Source: Candidatus Scybalomonas excrementigallinarum (GTDB lineage: Bacteria; Bacillota; Clostridia; Lachnospirales; Lachnospiraceae). Taken from it: 47,007 nt of DNA. The position numbers and the translations under genes are program-made. This document shows, in pieces, positions 17,162 to 26,953 of the stretch; position 1 is the first letter of the stretch; each line of letters begins with the position of its first letter. The notes beneath the pieces are model-generated. The model was given only the letters and a program-made list of their open reading frames with translations. It was not told the DNA's origin and did no database searches. Where the stretch lies: NCBI GenBank assembly GCA_018710905.1, contig DVIZ01000045.1, forward strand, positions 1 to 47,007, in the 5' to 3' direction.

Positions 17162-17992
17162 CTACATAGAGATTCTCCGTAAATGAACGGTTAAAAACAT
17201 CATCTCTTCTTCTGTTATTCTTCTATTATAAGTTTTACTAATATGTTCTTGAATGAGCTTAGCACATTCATAATCCTTTGGATATTGCTTTTTAATCATC
17301 TCTTGGAAGGCAACATCATCACTCGTCGTCTCTTTATTCTTGAATAATCGCTGTCCAAAGAATTTTAAGTGTGTAATAAATCGACTATAATGCAACGAAT
17401 CTTCATCAAATTCCATATGATAATATTCGGTTACAATCTCCAATATTTTTTGAATCAATTCAGTAATCTGCACCATGCTGCTCATATTCGTATCGAGCTG
17501 TGCATTTACGATATGAAGGGCGATAAATCCCGCTTCATCAATGGATAATCGAACGCCTAAGCGTTGTTCAATTATGGAAAGTGCTTCTACTCCAAGGTTA
17601 TATTCTTGAGGATAAAAGCATTTTATCTCGGAAAGCATGGCATTTTTATACTCCATATTTTCCTTTTTTCTTGCGATGGCAAAGCTAATATGATCGGTCA
17701 ATGTAATATAAATGTTATTGTTAAGACGCCGATTCAAAACCTCTTTTGCATGATCAATAATATCTGTACAAACTTCTACATAAGAAAGTGGAATCTCTTC
17801 TAACAACTCTTGTAACTTATTCATACTCTTAGCACCGTCCATGCGATACACTTTTTCAATGGCTTCTTCGGCTACAATCTCATTTGCTTTTTTTGAAAAA
17901 CCAATTCCCAAGCCTCGAAGAATGACTTCTTCTCCATTGTCATCCGTTGCACAGACAATATTATTGTTCACCACTTTTTTGATTTTGTACAC
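17162..17992 (-). CDS. PRD-containing transcription antiterminator (LicT/GlcT family)
   Basis: A 276-residue RNA-binding regulator. The start is GTG 17992, which has AGGAGG six bases upstream; an in-frame ATG at 18010 would place that site inside the gene. Residues 1-55 are the CAT RNA-binding domain (KKVVNNNIVCATDDNGEEV, GLGIGFSKK). Two PRD domains follow: ITLTDHISFAI and YPQEYNLG in PRD1, and FIALHIVNAQ and MFLTVHLRRI toward PRD2, each with the expected His pairs that PTS proteins phosphorylate. When dephosphorylated on the inhibitory site it binds RATs and blocks termination. It lies upstream of ptsG on the same strand, with a RAT between them and another in its own leader, implying autoregulation and control of ptsG. 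Confidence 0.92.
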   Translation of the reverse strand: MYKIKKVVNNNIVCATDDNGEEVILRGLGIGFSKKANEIVAEEAIEKVYRMDGAKSMNKLQELLEEIPLSYVEVCTDIIDHAKEVLNRRLNNNIYITLTDHISFAIARKKENMEYKNAMLSEIKCFYPQEYNLGVEALSIIEQRLGVRLSIDEAGFIALHIVNAQLDTNMSSMVQITELIQKILEIVTEYYHMEFDEDSLHYSRFITHLKFFGQRLFKNKETTSDDVAFQEMIKKQYPKDYECAKLIQEHISKTYNRRITEEEMMFLTVHLRRISM

Positions 17993-18110
17993 TTTTTGCC
18001 TCCTCCTCATTTATTCATTCACTTCTCACATCTTTTTCCTAGAAAAAGTAATCTCTTTTGCATTATCTATAGTGGTCATATTTAAATTCTTTTCCTATTT
18101 TCTATATTCT

Positions 18111-18181
18111 AGAAAAGGCAAGACCATCCCTATAGATATACCAAACAAAGGTACTTATACCCATAGAGATGGTCTTGCCTG
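18111..18181 (-). terminator. Conditional terminator in the antiterminator gene's leader
   Basis: Arms GGCAAGACCATC at 18180-18169 and GATGGTCTTGCC at about 18128-18117 form a nearly perfect extended stem followed by TTTT. The 5' arm is shared with the RAT. Confidence 0.88.
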
Positions 18182-18200
18182 CCTTACCAGTCACAAGCCA
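18171..18200 (-). promoter_or_regulatory. RAT site in the leader of the ptsG-linked antiterminator
   Basis: Minus strand GGCTTGTGACTGGTAAGGCA then GGCAAGACC. It overlaps the terminator stem. The core TGTGACTGGTAA.GCAGGCA is shared with the ptsG RAT, indicating the same regulator. Confidence 0.87.
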
Positions 18201-18214
18201 TTATGACTGTTTTC

Positions 18215-18243
18215 AGTATAACATTAATTCCTTAATATGACAA
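18215..18243 (-). promoter_or_regulatory. Promoter of the ptsG-linked antiterminator operon
   Basis: TTGTCA (18243-18238), 17-base spacer, TATACT (18220-18215), a few bases before the RAT and just downstream of the thrS stop codon. Confidence 0.75.
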
Positions 18244-18254
18244 GATACTTTTTC

Positions 18255-20219
18255 TTATTTTTCTTCTACAACTTCCTCTTTACGAATGGCTTTTGTACGG
18301 ATTTCTTCTGTGATTTGTGCGATGAAGTCTTCTAATGATTTGATTCCTTCATCTCCTGCAAAACGGCTACGAACAGAAACTGTTCCATCTGCTTCTTCTT
18401 GCTGTCCTACCACTAAAAGATATGGAAGTTTTTCAAGTCTTGCTTCACGAATCTTGTATCCAATCTTTTCAGAACGATTATCTACACTGCAAAGCACTTG
18501 GTTTTTCTTAAGTTCTGCGGCTACTTTATTGGCATAGTCTGCATATTTTTCTGAAATTGGTAATACACGAACTTGTTCTGGGCATAACCATGTTGGGAAT
18601 TTTCCAGCATATTTTTCAATTAACCAAGCAAGTGTTCTTTCATAGCATCCCATAGATGTTCTATGAATAATATAAGGACGAGCTTTTTCGCCGTTTTGAT
18701 CGATATAGAACATATCAAACTGTTCTGCGATAGCACAGTCTAACTGAATGGTAATCATTGTATCTTCTTTTCCGTATACGTTCTTTGCTTGGATATCGAT
18801 CTTAGGTCCATAGAATGCAGCTTCTCCCTCTGCTTCCACAAATTCTAAATTCTTTTCTCTTAATACTTTACGGATTGTATCCTGTGTTTTTTCCCAGTAT
18901 TCTTCATCACCTAAATATTTTTCACGGTTGTTTGGATCCCATTTTGATAGACGATATGTTACATCATCTTGAAGTCCTAATGTTCTCATGCAGTAATCAG
19001 AAAGCTCTAAACAAGCGATCATTTCTTCTTCCACTTGATCCGGACGAATTACTAAATGACCTTCTGAAATTGTAAACTGACGAACACGAGTTAATCCGTG
19101 CATTTCTCCAGAATCTTCATTACGGAATAATGTAGATGTTTCTCCATAACGAATTGGAAGATCTCGGTAAGAATGTTGTTCTGCTTTGTATACATAATAC
19201 TGGAATGGACAAGTCATTGGACGAAGAGCCATAACTTCTTTATCTTTTTCTTCATCTCCAAGAACGAACATACCATCTTTATAATGATCCCAGTGTCCTG
19301 AAATTTTATATAAATCAGATTTTGCCATTAATGGTGTTTTTGTACGAACATATCCACGGTTATTATCTTCTTCATCTTCGATCCATCTTTGAAGTGTTTG
19401 AATAATTTTTTGACCCTTTGGCATTAATAAAGGAAGTCCTTGTCCGATAACATCTACAGTTGTAAAGAGTTTCATCTCTCTTCCTAAACGGTTATGGTCA
19501 CGTTTTTTAATATCTTCTAAATGTTCTAAGTAAGCATTTAATTCTTCTTTTGTAGCAAAAGCTGTTCCGTAAATACGTTGTAACTGAGCTTTGTTAGAAT
19601 CCCCTCTCCAGTATGCCATAGAAGAAGAAATTAATTTAAACGCTTTAATTCCTTTTGTATTCATTAAGTGAGGTCCTGCACATAAATCAGTGAATCCATC
19701 TCCTTGACGGTAGAAAGAAATTTCAGCACCTTCTGGTAAATCTTCGATTAATTCTACTTTATAAGGTTCCTCTTTTTCTTTTGCAAAAGCAATCGCTTCT
19801 TCTCTTGATAAAGTAAAACGTTCTAAGCGATTTCCTTCTTTGATGATTTTTTTCATCTCTTTTTCTAATTTATCTAAATCTTCTTTTGAGAAAGGTTCTG
19901 CATCAAAATCATAGTAAAAACCTTCTTCAATCGCTGGTCCGATTGCTAATTTTGCATTTGGAAATACACGTTTTACTGCCTCTGCTAATACGTGAGAGGC
20001 TGTGTGACGAACGACTTGTAACCCTTCTTTATCTTTTGCTGTTAAAATGTTAAGCTCGCAATCTTCTTCTAACACTGTGCGTAAGTCTACAACTTCTCCA
20101 TTTACTTCTCCTGCGCAAGCCATACGTGCTAAGCCTTCGCTAATATCCATTGCAATATCATATACACTTTTTGCTTCTTGATACTCTTTTACAGAGCCAT
20201 CTTTTAATGTAATTTTCAT
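18255..20219 (-). CDS. thrS: Threonyl-tRNA synthetase, divergent copy
   Basis: A 654-residue class II synthetase charging tRNA-Thr. The start is ATG 20219, with AAGGGA at suitable spacing; the open frame continues upstream only because it reads through the T-box leader. Domains are TGS (1-60), the editing domain with HTASHVLAEAVKR and CAGPHL, the catalytic core with the zinc cysteine in MTCPFQYYVYK, motif 2 around FRNEDSGEMHGLTRVRQFT, and the anticodon domain with LPISEKY and DNRSEKIGYKIREA. After motif 2 it reads ISEGHL, where canonical ThrRS has QDDAHI, so residues near the threonine/adenylate site differ. A second, canonical thrS lies at 31210-33111. Both have ACC-specifier T-boxes. Confidence 0.95.
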   Translation of the reverse strand: MKITLKDGSVKEYQEAKSVYDIAMDISEGLARMACAGEVNGEVVDLRTVLEEDCELNILTAKDKEGLQVVRHTASHVLAEAVKRVFPNAKLAIGPAIEEGFYYDFDAEPFSKEDLDKLEKEMKKIIKEGNRLERFTLSREEAIAFAKEKEEPYKVELIEDLPEGAEISFYRQGDGFTDLCAGPHLMNTKGIKAFKLISSSMAYWRGDSNKAQLQRIYGTAFATKEELNAYLEHLEDIKKRDHNRLGREMKLFTTVDVIGQGLPLLMPKGQKIIQTLQRWIEDEEDNNRGYVRTKTPLMAKSDLYKISGHWDHYKDGMFVLGDEEKDKEVMALRPMTCPFQYYVYKAEQHSYRDLPIRYGETSTLFRNEDSGEMHGLTRVRQFTISEGHLVIRPDQVEEEMIACLELSDYCMRTLGLQDDVTYRLSKWDPNNREKYLGDEEYWEKTQDTIRKVLREKNLEFVEAEGEAAFYGPKIDIQAKNVYGKEDTMITIQLDCAIAEQFDMFYIDQNGEKARPYIIHRTSMGCYERTLAWLIEKYAGKFPTWLCPEQVRVLPISEKYADYANKVAAELKKNQVLCSVDNRSEKIGYKIREARLEKLPYLLVVGQQEEADGTVSVRSRFAGDEGIKSLEDFIAQITEEIRTKAIRKEEVVEEK

Positions 20220-20299
20220 TGTTTTCATTCCCTTTCTTTTGATGATAACTTTTTTATTCTTTTTCATGCGAACCTTACGATATGCCTCATCGCTTTTAA

Positions 20300-20583
20300 G
20301 TAAAAACAAAAAAGGCACTCCTCTTGGAATGCCTTTTTTTGATCTATACTGCATGAAAACACTCCATACAGGGACGGGATCTGCCCGCGGTTCCACCCTG
20401 TTTGTTTTCCATGTAAAAACCTCTCAATTTAGATGATAACGGAATCACCGTGCCGTATTAGGGCCACTCCGAGGTGGTTTTCAGACTGATTCTTCACCGA
20501 GATTCTTCCAGCTTATTGAATCTCTCTCTGGGATGCTTCCACAGCTTACTGTCCTCTTCAACGTTTTTCTATATTTTTTATCT
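20300..20583 (-). promoter_or_regulatory. Threonine T-box riboswitch leader of thrS copy 1
   Basis: Minus strand. The T-box AGGGTGGAACCGCGG is at about 20399-20385. Stem I carries CAGAGAGAG and the specifier ACC (20478-20476) in the context TGAAA-ACC-A. A terminator hairpin with arms AAAGGCATTCC and GGAGTGCCTTT (20335-20309) and a T-run precedes the gene. Uncharged tRNA-Thr should stabilise the antiterminator and allow thrS expression. Confidence 0.93.
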
Positions 20584-20589
20584 GTCGTC

Positions 20590-20618
20590 ATTCTACTTCA
20601 AATTTTTTTCTCTGTCAA
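20590..20618 (-). promoter_or_regulatory. Promoter of thrS copy 1
   Basis: Consensus TTGACA (20618-20613), exactly 17 bases, then TAGAAT (20595-20590), directly before T-box Stem I. Confidence 0.82.
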
Positions 20619-20770
20619 GACTATTTCCAGAAAAAAGCAATGATTTTTTCTTCCAAACGCTATATACTTCCTTATATTCATGCTATACTAAAGACGCTCT
20701 TATGAATCATCCATACATAACGAGCACTTGATACATAAATAGAACGAAACAGAAAGGAATTTACAATTTT

Positions 20771-21919
20771 ATGAGAAACTATAAGAAATTTTCAAAAAAG
20801 GCTTCGGCTCTCTTTTTATCATTAATAGTAACAATGACTTCCACAATTGCACTTCCTTCTACTATATCTGCTGCTACCATCAAACTAAATAAAACAGCAG
20901 CTACCATTCAAGTTGGTAAAAAAACAACGTTATCCGTAACAGGAACTTCGAAAAAAGTCACTTGGAGCAGCAAAAACCGCACAATTGCTTCTGTTAATAA
21001 AAAAGGAGTTGTCACTGGTAAGAAAAAAGGAACGACCTATATCTATGCAAAGGTAGCTGGAAAAACACTTCGTTGTAAAATAACCGTAAAGAAAAAATCT
21101 ACCTCTTCTTCCACAAGTGCTTCCACTTCGATTGTTGTCAATGGCACTTCTTTAGCACTTGGAGATTCTGTTACCACATTAAAAACAAAATTCGGAGAGC
21201 CTGCTCGTATTGATAAGAGCATTTATTCTTTTGATTACTATATTTATAACAATCAAGATTATAAACACTTTTTCATGGTAGGTGTACAAAATAACAAAGT
21301 TGTAGCATTCTATAGCGATACAGCTACTTTCCAAGTAGGACAATTAAATCCATCTTGCTCCATTAGCAAGGTAAATAGCATTTTAAAAACTTCCATTGCT
21401 TCTACAAAAACAGAGGCTTCGGTTACTTCAAATGGATTAAATTACCATTTATTTTTTGATCAGCTTGGCGATAAAAATTTAGTAGGTGTTCTTGTTTCTT
21501 CTGTTTCTCTTACACCAAAAACACGTACTGCTACTATTTTATCAGCAGAAGAAAAGGAAATTTTTGATCTTTGTAACTCCGCCCGTGTTCGAGAAGGTCT
21601 CTCTCCTTTTACTTGGTCTGATAAAGCCGCTACCGCCAGCCGTAATCACAGTGTTGATATGATGAAAAATAACTATTTTTCTCATACAAGCCCTTCTGGA
21701 TCAACACCTGCTACTCGTATGACAAACGCAGGAATTTCTTGGAGAAGCGTTGGCGAAAATATTATTGCAGGATATAAAGACGGTATCTCTGCAAATAATG
21801 GCTGGCTCAATAGTTCTGGTCATCGTAGCAATATGTTTGGTAACTTCACTTATTTAGGCGTTGGTGGCGCAACTGGTGGCAGTTATGGAATCTATTTTAC
21901 AGAAGGATTTTATTCTTAA
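20771..21919 (+). CDS. Secreted CAP/SCP-domain protein with Ig-like (Big_2) domain
   Basis: A 382-residue exported protein. A signal peptide (residues 1 to about 34, cleavage near STISAA) is followed by a bacterial Ig-like Big_2 domain (about 35-112, with ATIKLNKTAATIQVGKK and GVVTGKKKGTTYIYAK). A Ser/Thr-rich spacer leads to a CAP-associated N-terminal region (about 125-240, with GEPARIDKS) and a C-terminal CAP/SCP domain (about 258-382) beginning NSARVREGLSPF, with the family's HSVDMMKNNYFSH, SVGENI and SGHRSNM motifs. It is probably attached to the wall through charge or the Ig-like domain, since no sortase signal is visible. CAP proteins of this type occur in spore formers; the biochemical role is unknown. 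A ribosome-binding site AAAGGA lies 12 bases upstream, slightly far. Confidence 0.9.
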   Translation: MRNYKKFSKKASALFLSLIVTMTSTIALPSTISAATIKLNKTAATIQVGKKTTLSVTGTSKKVTWSSKNRTIASVNKKGVVTGKKKGTTYIYAKVAGKTLRCKITVKKKSTSSSTSASTSIVVNGTSLALGDSVTTLKTKFGEPARIDKSIYSFDYYIYNNQDYKHFFMVGVQNNKVVAFYSDTATFQVGQLNPSCSISKVNSILKTSIASTKTEASVTSNGLNYHLFFDQLGDKNLVGVLVSSVSLTPKTRTATILSAEEKEIFDLCNSARVREGLSPFTWSDKAATASRNHSVDMMKNNYFSHTSPSGSTPATRMTNAGISWRSVGENIIAGYKDGISANNGWLNSSGHRSNMFGNFTYLGVGGATGGSYGIYFTEGFYS

Positions 21920-21940
21920 TCTTTTGGATAAGACAAATAA

Positions 21941-21981
21941 CAAAAAATCAGAAGCTCAAAAAGAGCTTCTGATTTTTTTAT
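21941..21981. terminator. Bidirectional terminator, CAP gene / bgl operon
   Basis: Arms AAAAATCAGAAGCTC and GAGCTTCTGATTTTT with a four-base loop, between the convergent CAP-protein and 6-phospho-beta-glucosidase genes. Confidence 0.92.
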
Positions 21982-22007
21982 TGCCAGTGTTAGCAATATT
22001 ATTCTTC

Positions 22008-23468
<1,461 letters not shown>

Positions 23469-23523
23469 TTATTATTACTTTTTTGTATATAAAAAATCAA
23501 TTTTTAAGTTTATTACACTTCTT

Positions 23524-25428
23524 TTATTTAATTACTTTTATTAATTCATCTCCTGCTACTATATCGTGTCCATCAATGCTTAATACTGTTCCATACTCAA
23601 AAGAATTACTAATAATAATAGGAGTAATAATATCGTACCCTTCTTCTTTGATTTTATCAATATCAAACTCAACAAGTGGTGCTCCTACTTCCACTCGATC
23701 TCCTGATTTTGCAATGGCTTTAAAATGTTTTCCACCAAGCTTTACTGTATCAAGTCCAATATGAATTAACACTTCTACCCCATCATCTGACTTTAATCCA
23801 ATCGCGTGTAATGTATCAAAAATATTAACAACTGTTCCATTGATTGGGGAAACAGCAAGCCCCTCTTCTGGAATAATAGCAACTCCTTTTCCTAAGATTT
23901 CTTCTGCAAAAGTTGGATCATTCACTTCTTTTAATGGCACTGCCTTTCCTGTCACTGGTGCATAGACTGTCATTCCGCCTTCCACTTTGGAAACATTTTG
24001 TTTTTCTTTTTTCTCCGCTGTTTCTTTTTCCACTTCCTTATTTTCTTGTTGTGTTTCAACCGCTTCCACTGGATCTTTATATAAAATAAAGGAAATAACA
24101 AACGCTACTACAAAAGCAATGGCAGCTCCTATAATCGCCATATAAAAACTTCTTAAACTATCTTCTCCAATATAACTTGGAAGAGTTAATAATCCAGGAG
24201 AACCTCCTGCATAGTTGCGAACTCCCATTAATCCTACAAAAAATCCGCCGGCACCACCACCTATCATAGAAGCATAAAGAGGAGTTCGGAATCGTAAGTT
24301 AACACCATATAATGCTGGTTCTGTAATTCCACATACTGCTGTAATTCCTGACGAAAAAGCTAGCTGTTTAATCTCAGATACCTTACTTTTTACTCCAACG
24401 GCAAGAGTTGCTCCTCCCTGTGCAATATTGGAAGCTAAGTTACTTGGATACACCATTGTATCATATCCTAGCGTCATACGATTGTTAATACCAACTGGAA
24501 TAATCGCATAATGCGTTCCTGTCATAACAAGAAGTGGGAATAATGCTCCTAATAATGTTGTGACAATCCATCCATAACTTTCCATTGCACGCAATCCATC
24601 TGCGATAAAGTTACTGATAATATATCCAACTGGGCCTAGTACAGAAAGCATAACAATACCACATACTAGCGCAGTAATTAATGGTTTTGTAAAAAATTTA
24701 ACTGCTTTTGGCGACACTTTATCCGCAATCGGCTCTACTAATGACATAAACCAAACAGTTAAAATAATTGGAATAACAGAAGAAGAATAACTTGCATTAT
24801 AAATAGGAATCGCAAATAAATGAATCGATTCCCCTGCTTCTTTTGCTGTCGTTACCATATTAATAAAATTTGGATGCAATAACATACCACCTAACATCAT
24901 TGCTAGATATGGATTACATTTAAATTTCTTTGCAGCCGAATTGGCAAGTAAAATAGGCAAGAAATAAAAAGTAGCATCTCCCATGAAATTTAAAATCTGA
25001 TAACTTTGTTGATCAGAACTTACAAGTTTTAATGCCACAAGCAAAGAAAGCACGGCTTTTAACATACCAGCGGCTGTCAGAGCTGGAAGTATTGGAGTAA
25101 AAATTCCTGATAAAGTATCGATAGCTCTTGCACCAAGACTCTTTTTCTCTTCCTCTTTTGGCTTTTCTCCCTTTCCTTCTTGAATATTTGCCATTTCGAC
25201 TAATGGTTTATAGACACTTGCAACATCACTTCCAATAATAATCTGATATTGACCGCCACTACTAACAACGCCCATAACGCCTTTTAATTTTTTGATTTCT
25301 TCTGTTTTTGCTTTTTTCTCATCTTTTAAGTTAAAGCGCAATCTCGTAGCACAATGAGTCAAACCAGCAATGTTTTTTTCGCTACCAACAAGTTCTAAAA
25401 TACTTTTGGCTAAATCCTTGTAATTCAT
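23524..25428 (-). CDS. bglP: Beta-glucoside PTS permease EIIBCA
   Basis: A 634-residue fused permease in the domain order B-C-A that defines the beta-glucoside/sucrose group. The start is ATG 25428 after AAAAGGAG. EIIB is at 1-90 with THCATRLRF and phospho-Cys26. EIIC is at about 110-460, a polytopic membrane domain with GITEPALYGVNLRF. EIIA is at about 490-634 with LIHIGLDTVKLGG and phospho-His556. It takes up aryl-beta-glucosides or cellobiose-like sugars for the GH1 enzyme downstream. Expression should depend on LicT binding to the RAT at its 5' end, but licT carries an in-frame stop and this RAT is shortened, so the operon may be silent or regulated differently. Confidence 0.93.
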   Translation of the reverse strand: MNYKDLAKSILELVGSEKNIAGLTHCATRLRFNLKDEKKAKTEEIKKLKGVMGVVSSGGQYQIIIGSDVASVYKPLVEMANIQEGKGEKPKEEEKKSLGARAIDTLSGIFTPILPALTAAGMLKAVLSLLVALKLVSSDQQSYQILNFMGDATFYFLPILLANSAAKKFKCNPYLAMMLGGMLLHPNFINMVTTAKEAGESIHLFAIPIYNASYSSSVIPIILTVWFMSLVEPIADKVSPKAVKFFTKPLITALVCGIVMLSVLGPVGYIISNFIADGLRAMESYGWIVTTLLGALFPLLVMTGTHYAIIPVGINNRMTLGYDTMVYPSNLASNIAQGGATLAVGVKSKVSEIKQLAFSSGITAVCGITEPALYGVNLRFRTPLYASMIGGGAGGFFVGLMGVRNYAGGSPGLLTLPSYIGEDSLRSFYMAIIGAAIAFVVAFVISFILYKDPVEAVETQQENKEVEKETAEKKEKQNVSKVEGGMTVYAPVTGKAVPLKEVNDPTFAEEILGKGVAIIPEEGLAVSPINGTVVNIFDTLHAIGLKSDDGVEVLIHIGLDTVKLGGKHFKAIAKSGDRVEVGAPLVEFDIDKIKEEGYDIITPIIISNSFEYGTVLSIDGHDIVAGDELIKVIK

Positions 25429-25447
25429 AAAATTTCTCCTTTTTATT

Positions 25448-25518
25448 AGAACAAAGGGTGCATTACACACTCTTCGTGATTTTATATTACTTCTAGCATT
25501 GCACAATCTATAACATAA
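25448..25518. repeat. Terminator-adjacent repeat, copy C
   Basis: Contains AGAACAAAGGGTGCATTACA, TCTTCGTGATTTTATA and ACTTCTAGCATTGCAC, then CTATAACATAAAAAA at the edge of the bglP-leader terminator. It matches copy A along most of its length and sits between the conditional terminator and the bglP ribosome-binding site. Confidence 0.62.
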
Positions 25519-25562
25519 AAAACACCCAAACAAAGAAATTTATTTTCTTCATTTAGGTGTTG
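25516..25562 (-). terminator. Conditional terminator in the bglP leader
   Basis: Arms AACACCTAAATGAAGAAA and TTTCTTTGTTTGGGTGTT, then T6 on the minus strand. The first arm starts within the RAT (AACACC), the usual mutually exclusive arrangement. Confidence 0.88.
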
Positions 25563-25578
25563 CCTTTCGTAACAATCC
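25556..25578 (-). promoter_or_regulatory. Shortened RAT site in the bglP leader
   Basis: Minus strand GGATTGTTAC-GAAA-GGCAACACC, 23 bases instead of the usual 29-30. The lower-stem sequences match a LicT RAT, but the upper hairpin (TG...CA) is replaced by a GAAA that could form a GNRA tetraloop closed by C-G. It begins one base after the end of the full-length licT frame. Confidence 0.7.
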
Positions 25579-25579
25579 T

Positions 25580-26410
25580 TTACATTGTAATTCTTTTTAT
25601 ATGAACGGTTAAATAAACAAGCTCATCTTCTGTCATTTCTCGGTGATATTCTTTTTTCACATATTCTCTTACCTTCAAAGCACATTGATACTCGGTTTTA
25701 TACTGCTCTTTTAATACTTATAAAAACTCTGTATCGTCTCCTTCTATCTCCATTCCTGTTAAAATACGATTTACTAAAAACTTTAAATGAGTAAGAAATC
25801 GCTCATAATGTATGGAATATTCATCTAACTCTTTTTGAAAATGATATTTTACAATATTCACAATATTTTGTATCATTTTTGTCATTTCTGTTGTTTGACG
25901 CATTTCCATACAGTCCATAGACGCATTAACAAGATGAAGGGCTATAAAACCAGCCTCATCTTCTGGTAACACAATACCAAGCCTTCTTTCAATAATGGAA
26001 AGGGCTTCTTTTCCTACAAGATATTCATGGTTATAAAATCTCTTAATCTCCCAAAGTAAAGCATTGCTCACCTCAATCCCTTGCTTTGCTCTTTGAATGG
26101 AAAAACTAATGTGATCGGTTAATGTGATATAAATATTATCACTTAATTTTTTTCCAAGCGAAAATTTTGCATAATGAATAATTTCATTTGCAACTTGAAC
26201 ATGCTCGAGAGGAGTTTTAGAAAGTAATAGTTTCAACTGTTCTAAATAATCTTTTTCATCATATTTATAAATCTTTTCAATCTTACTCTCTTCGATTGCA
26301 TCGCCTGCTTTTTTCTTAAATCCAAGACCACAGCCCATAACAAGCACTTCTTGTCCATTTTCATCTTGTGATTGTACTAAATTATTATTAATTACTTTTA
26401 TAACTTTCAT
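25580..26410 (-). pseudogene. licT: BglG/LicT-family antiterminator with in-frame stop in PRD2
   Basis: The start is taken at ATG 26410 (MKVIKVINNNLVQ), the family's usual N-terminus. The CAT RNA-binding domain (1-55) and PRD1 (ITLTDHISFSIQRAKQG, then YNHEYLVGKEALSI) are complete, and PRD2 begins normally (FIALHLVNASMDC). At 25720-25718 the frame meets TAA after DDTEFL. Beyond it, still in frame, VLKEQYKTEYQCALKVREYV and MTEDELVYLTVHIKRI continue to a proper family C-terminus at 25580. Read through, the protein would have 276 residues, exactly like the intact paralogue at 17162-17992. One substitution therefore appears to have truncated it by about 46 residues, removing the last PRD2 His. The product could be inactive, or could have altered PTS control because the RNA-binding domain remains. 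Confidence 0.88.
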
Positions 26411-26503
26411 ACCAAGTTTCACTCCCATTCCTCGCTTCTTCTTATGTTTTTAAAGGAAGTTCTCCAACTATTTAAATATTTGTCTTATATCTTTTTTATC
26501 ATA

Positions 26504-26573
26504 CAAAAAAAGACTATCCTCTTGCAACATAAGTTCACTTTGAATGAGCCTTTTAGTAACAAGTGGTATAGCC
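26504..26573 (-). terminator. Conditional terminator in the licT leader
   Basis: Arms GGCTATACCACTTG (26573-26560) and CAAGAGGATAGTC (26524-26512), then seven T. The first arm is the 3' part of the RAT. Confidence 0.85.
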
Positions 26574-26593
26574 TGCCTAACCAGTAACAATCC
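26565..26593 (-). promoter_or_regulatory. RAT site in the licT leader
   Basis: A 29-base match to the LicT/BglG RAT on the minus strand: GGATTGTTACTGGTTAGGCA then GGCTATACC. It overlaps the terminator stem and has the GTTAC core of the bgl class. Confidence 0.92.
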
Positions 26594-26611
26594 AACTATA
26601 TAACTAATATT

Positions 26612-26640
26612 ATTATAGTAATAGTTTATTCTTTTGTCAA
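26612..26640 (-). promoter_or_regulatory. Promoter of the licT-bglP-bglA operon
   Basis: Perfect consensus TTGACA (26640-26635) and TATAAT (26617-26612) with a 17-base spacer, placed about 18 bases before the RAT. Confidence 0.85.
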
Positions 26641-26756
26641 TCTTTATTTTTCATATTTTTTTTATTCCTATTTTGTTATAATATTAACTAATTTTTTTTA
26701 AAATAAAATTAGTTTTTTATTTATTCTTCCTTCTTGTTCTATTCCCTTGTATGCAA

Positions 26757-26792
26757 AGGAGCTATCCCCACACTTAGGATAACTCCTTTATC
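26757..26792. terminator. Stem-loop, isolated terminator-like
   Basis: AAAGGAGCTATCC and GGATAACTCCTTT arms around CCACACTTA. The stem is nearly the same sequence as the thrS2/lacI terminator at 31162-31202. No recognised gene ends here except the small candidate ORF at 26855-26953. Confidence 0.6.
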
Positions 26793-26845
26793 TACAGAAC
26801 AAAGTGTGCGTTACCTTAGCAATAGAGAGTAGCTTTTCATATGCT
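26793..26845. repeat. Terminator-adjacent repeat, copy D (divergent)
   Basis: TATCTACAGAACAAAGTGTG then CGTTACC directly beside the hairpin. It shares the ATCTA.AGAA.AAAGTGTGC start with copy E at 33136; the remainder diverges. Confidence 0.5.
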
Positions 26846-26854
26846 CTCGTTCCA

Positions 26855-26953
26855 TTAACGAATTCTATCAAGAACTTCTAAAAATCTTTTCACTGATACA
26901 TTTTTTCTATATAATACAAATCCTAACATTTCAATTGAGTTTAATTCTACCAT
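26855..26953 (-). CDS. Possible 32-residue small protein
   Basis: The minus strand has AAGAAAGGAAG followed by six bases and ATG at 26953, then a 32-codon frame ending in TAA at 26855. It reads MVELNSIEMLGFVLYRKNVS, then VKRFLEVLDRIR. The peptide is amphipathic and basic toward the C-terminus (Arg/Lys-rich helix), with no signal sequence and no cysteine. I do not recognise a family. Support is the well-placed ribosome-binding site and a stem-loop downstream at 26757-26792; a clear promoter is not visible. It occupies an otherwise empty 970-base gap between licT and the GH31 gene. It may be a genuine small protein or leader peptide, or chance. Confidence 0.4.
   Translation of the reverse strand: MVELNSIEMLGFVLYRKNVSVKRFLEVLDRIR

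Noticed and set aside
20220-20396. N-terminal extension of thrS copy 1 open back to 20396
   Set aside because: The extension is a readthrough of the T-box terminator region. The ribosome-binding site and the family N-terminus place the start at 20219.
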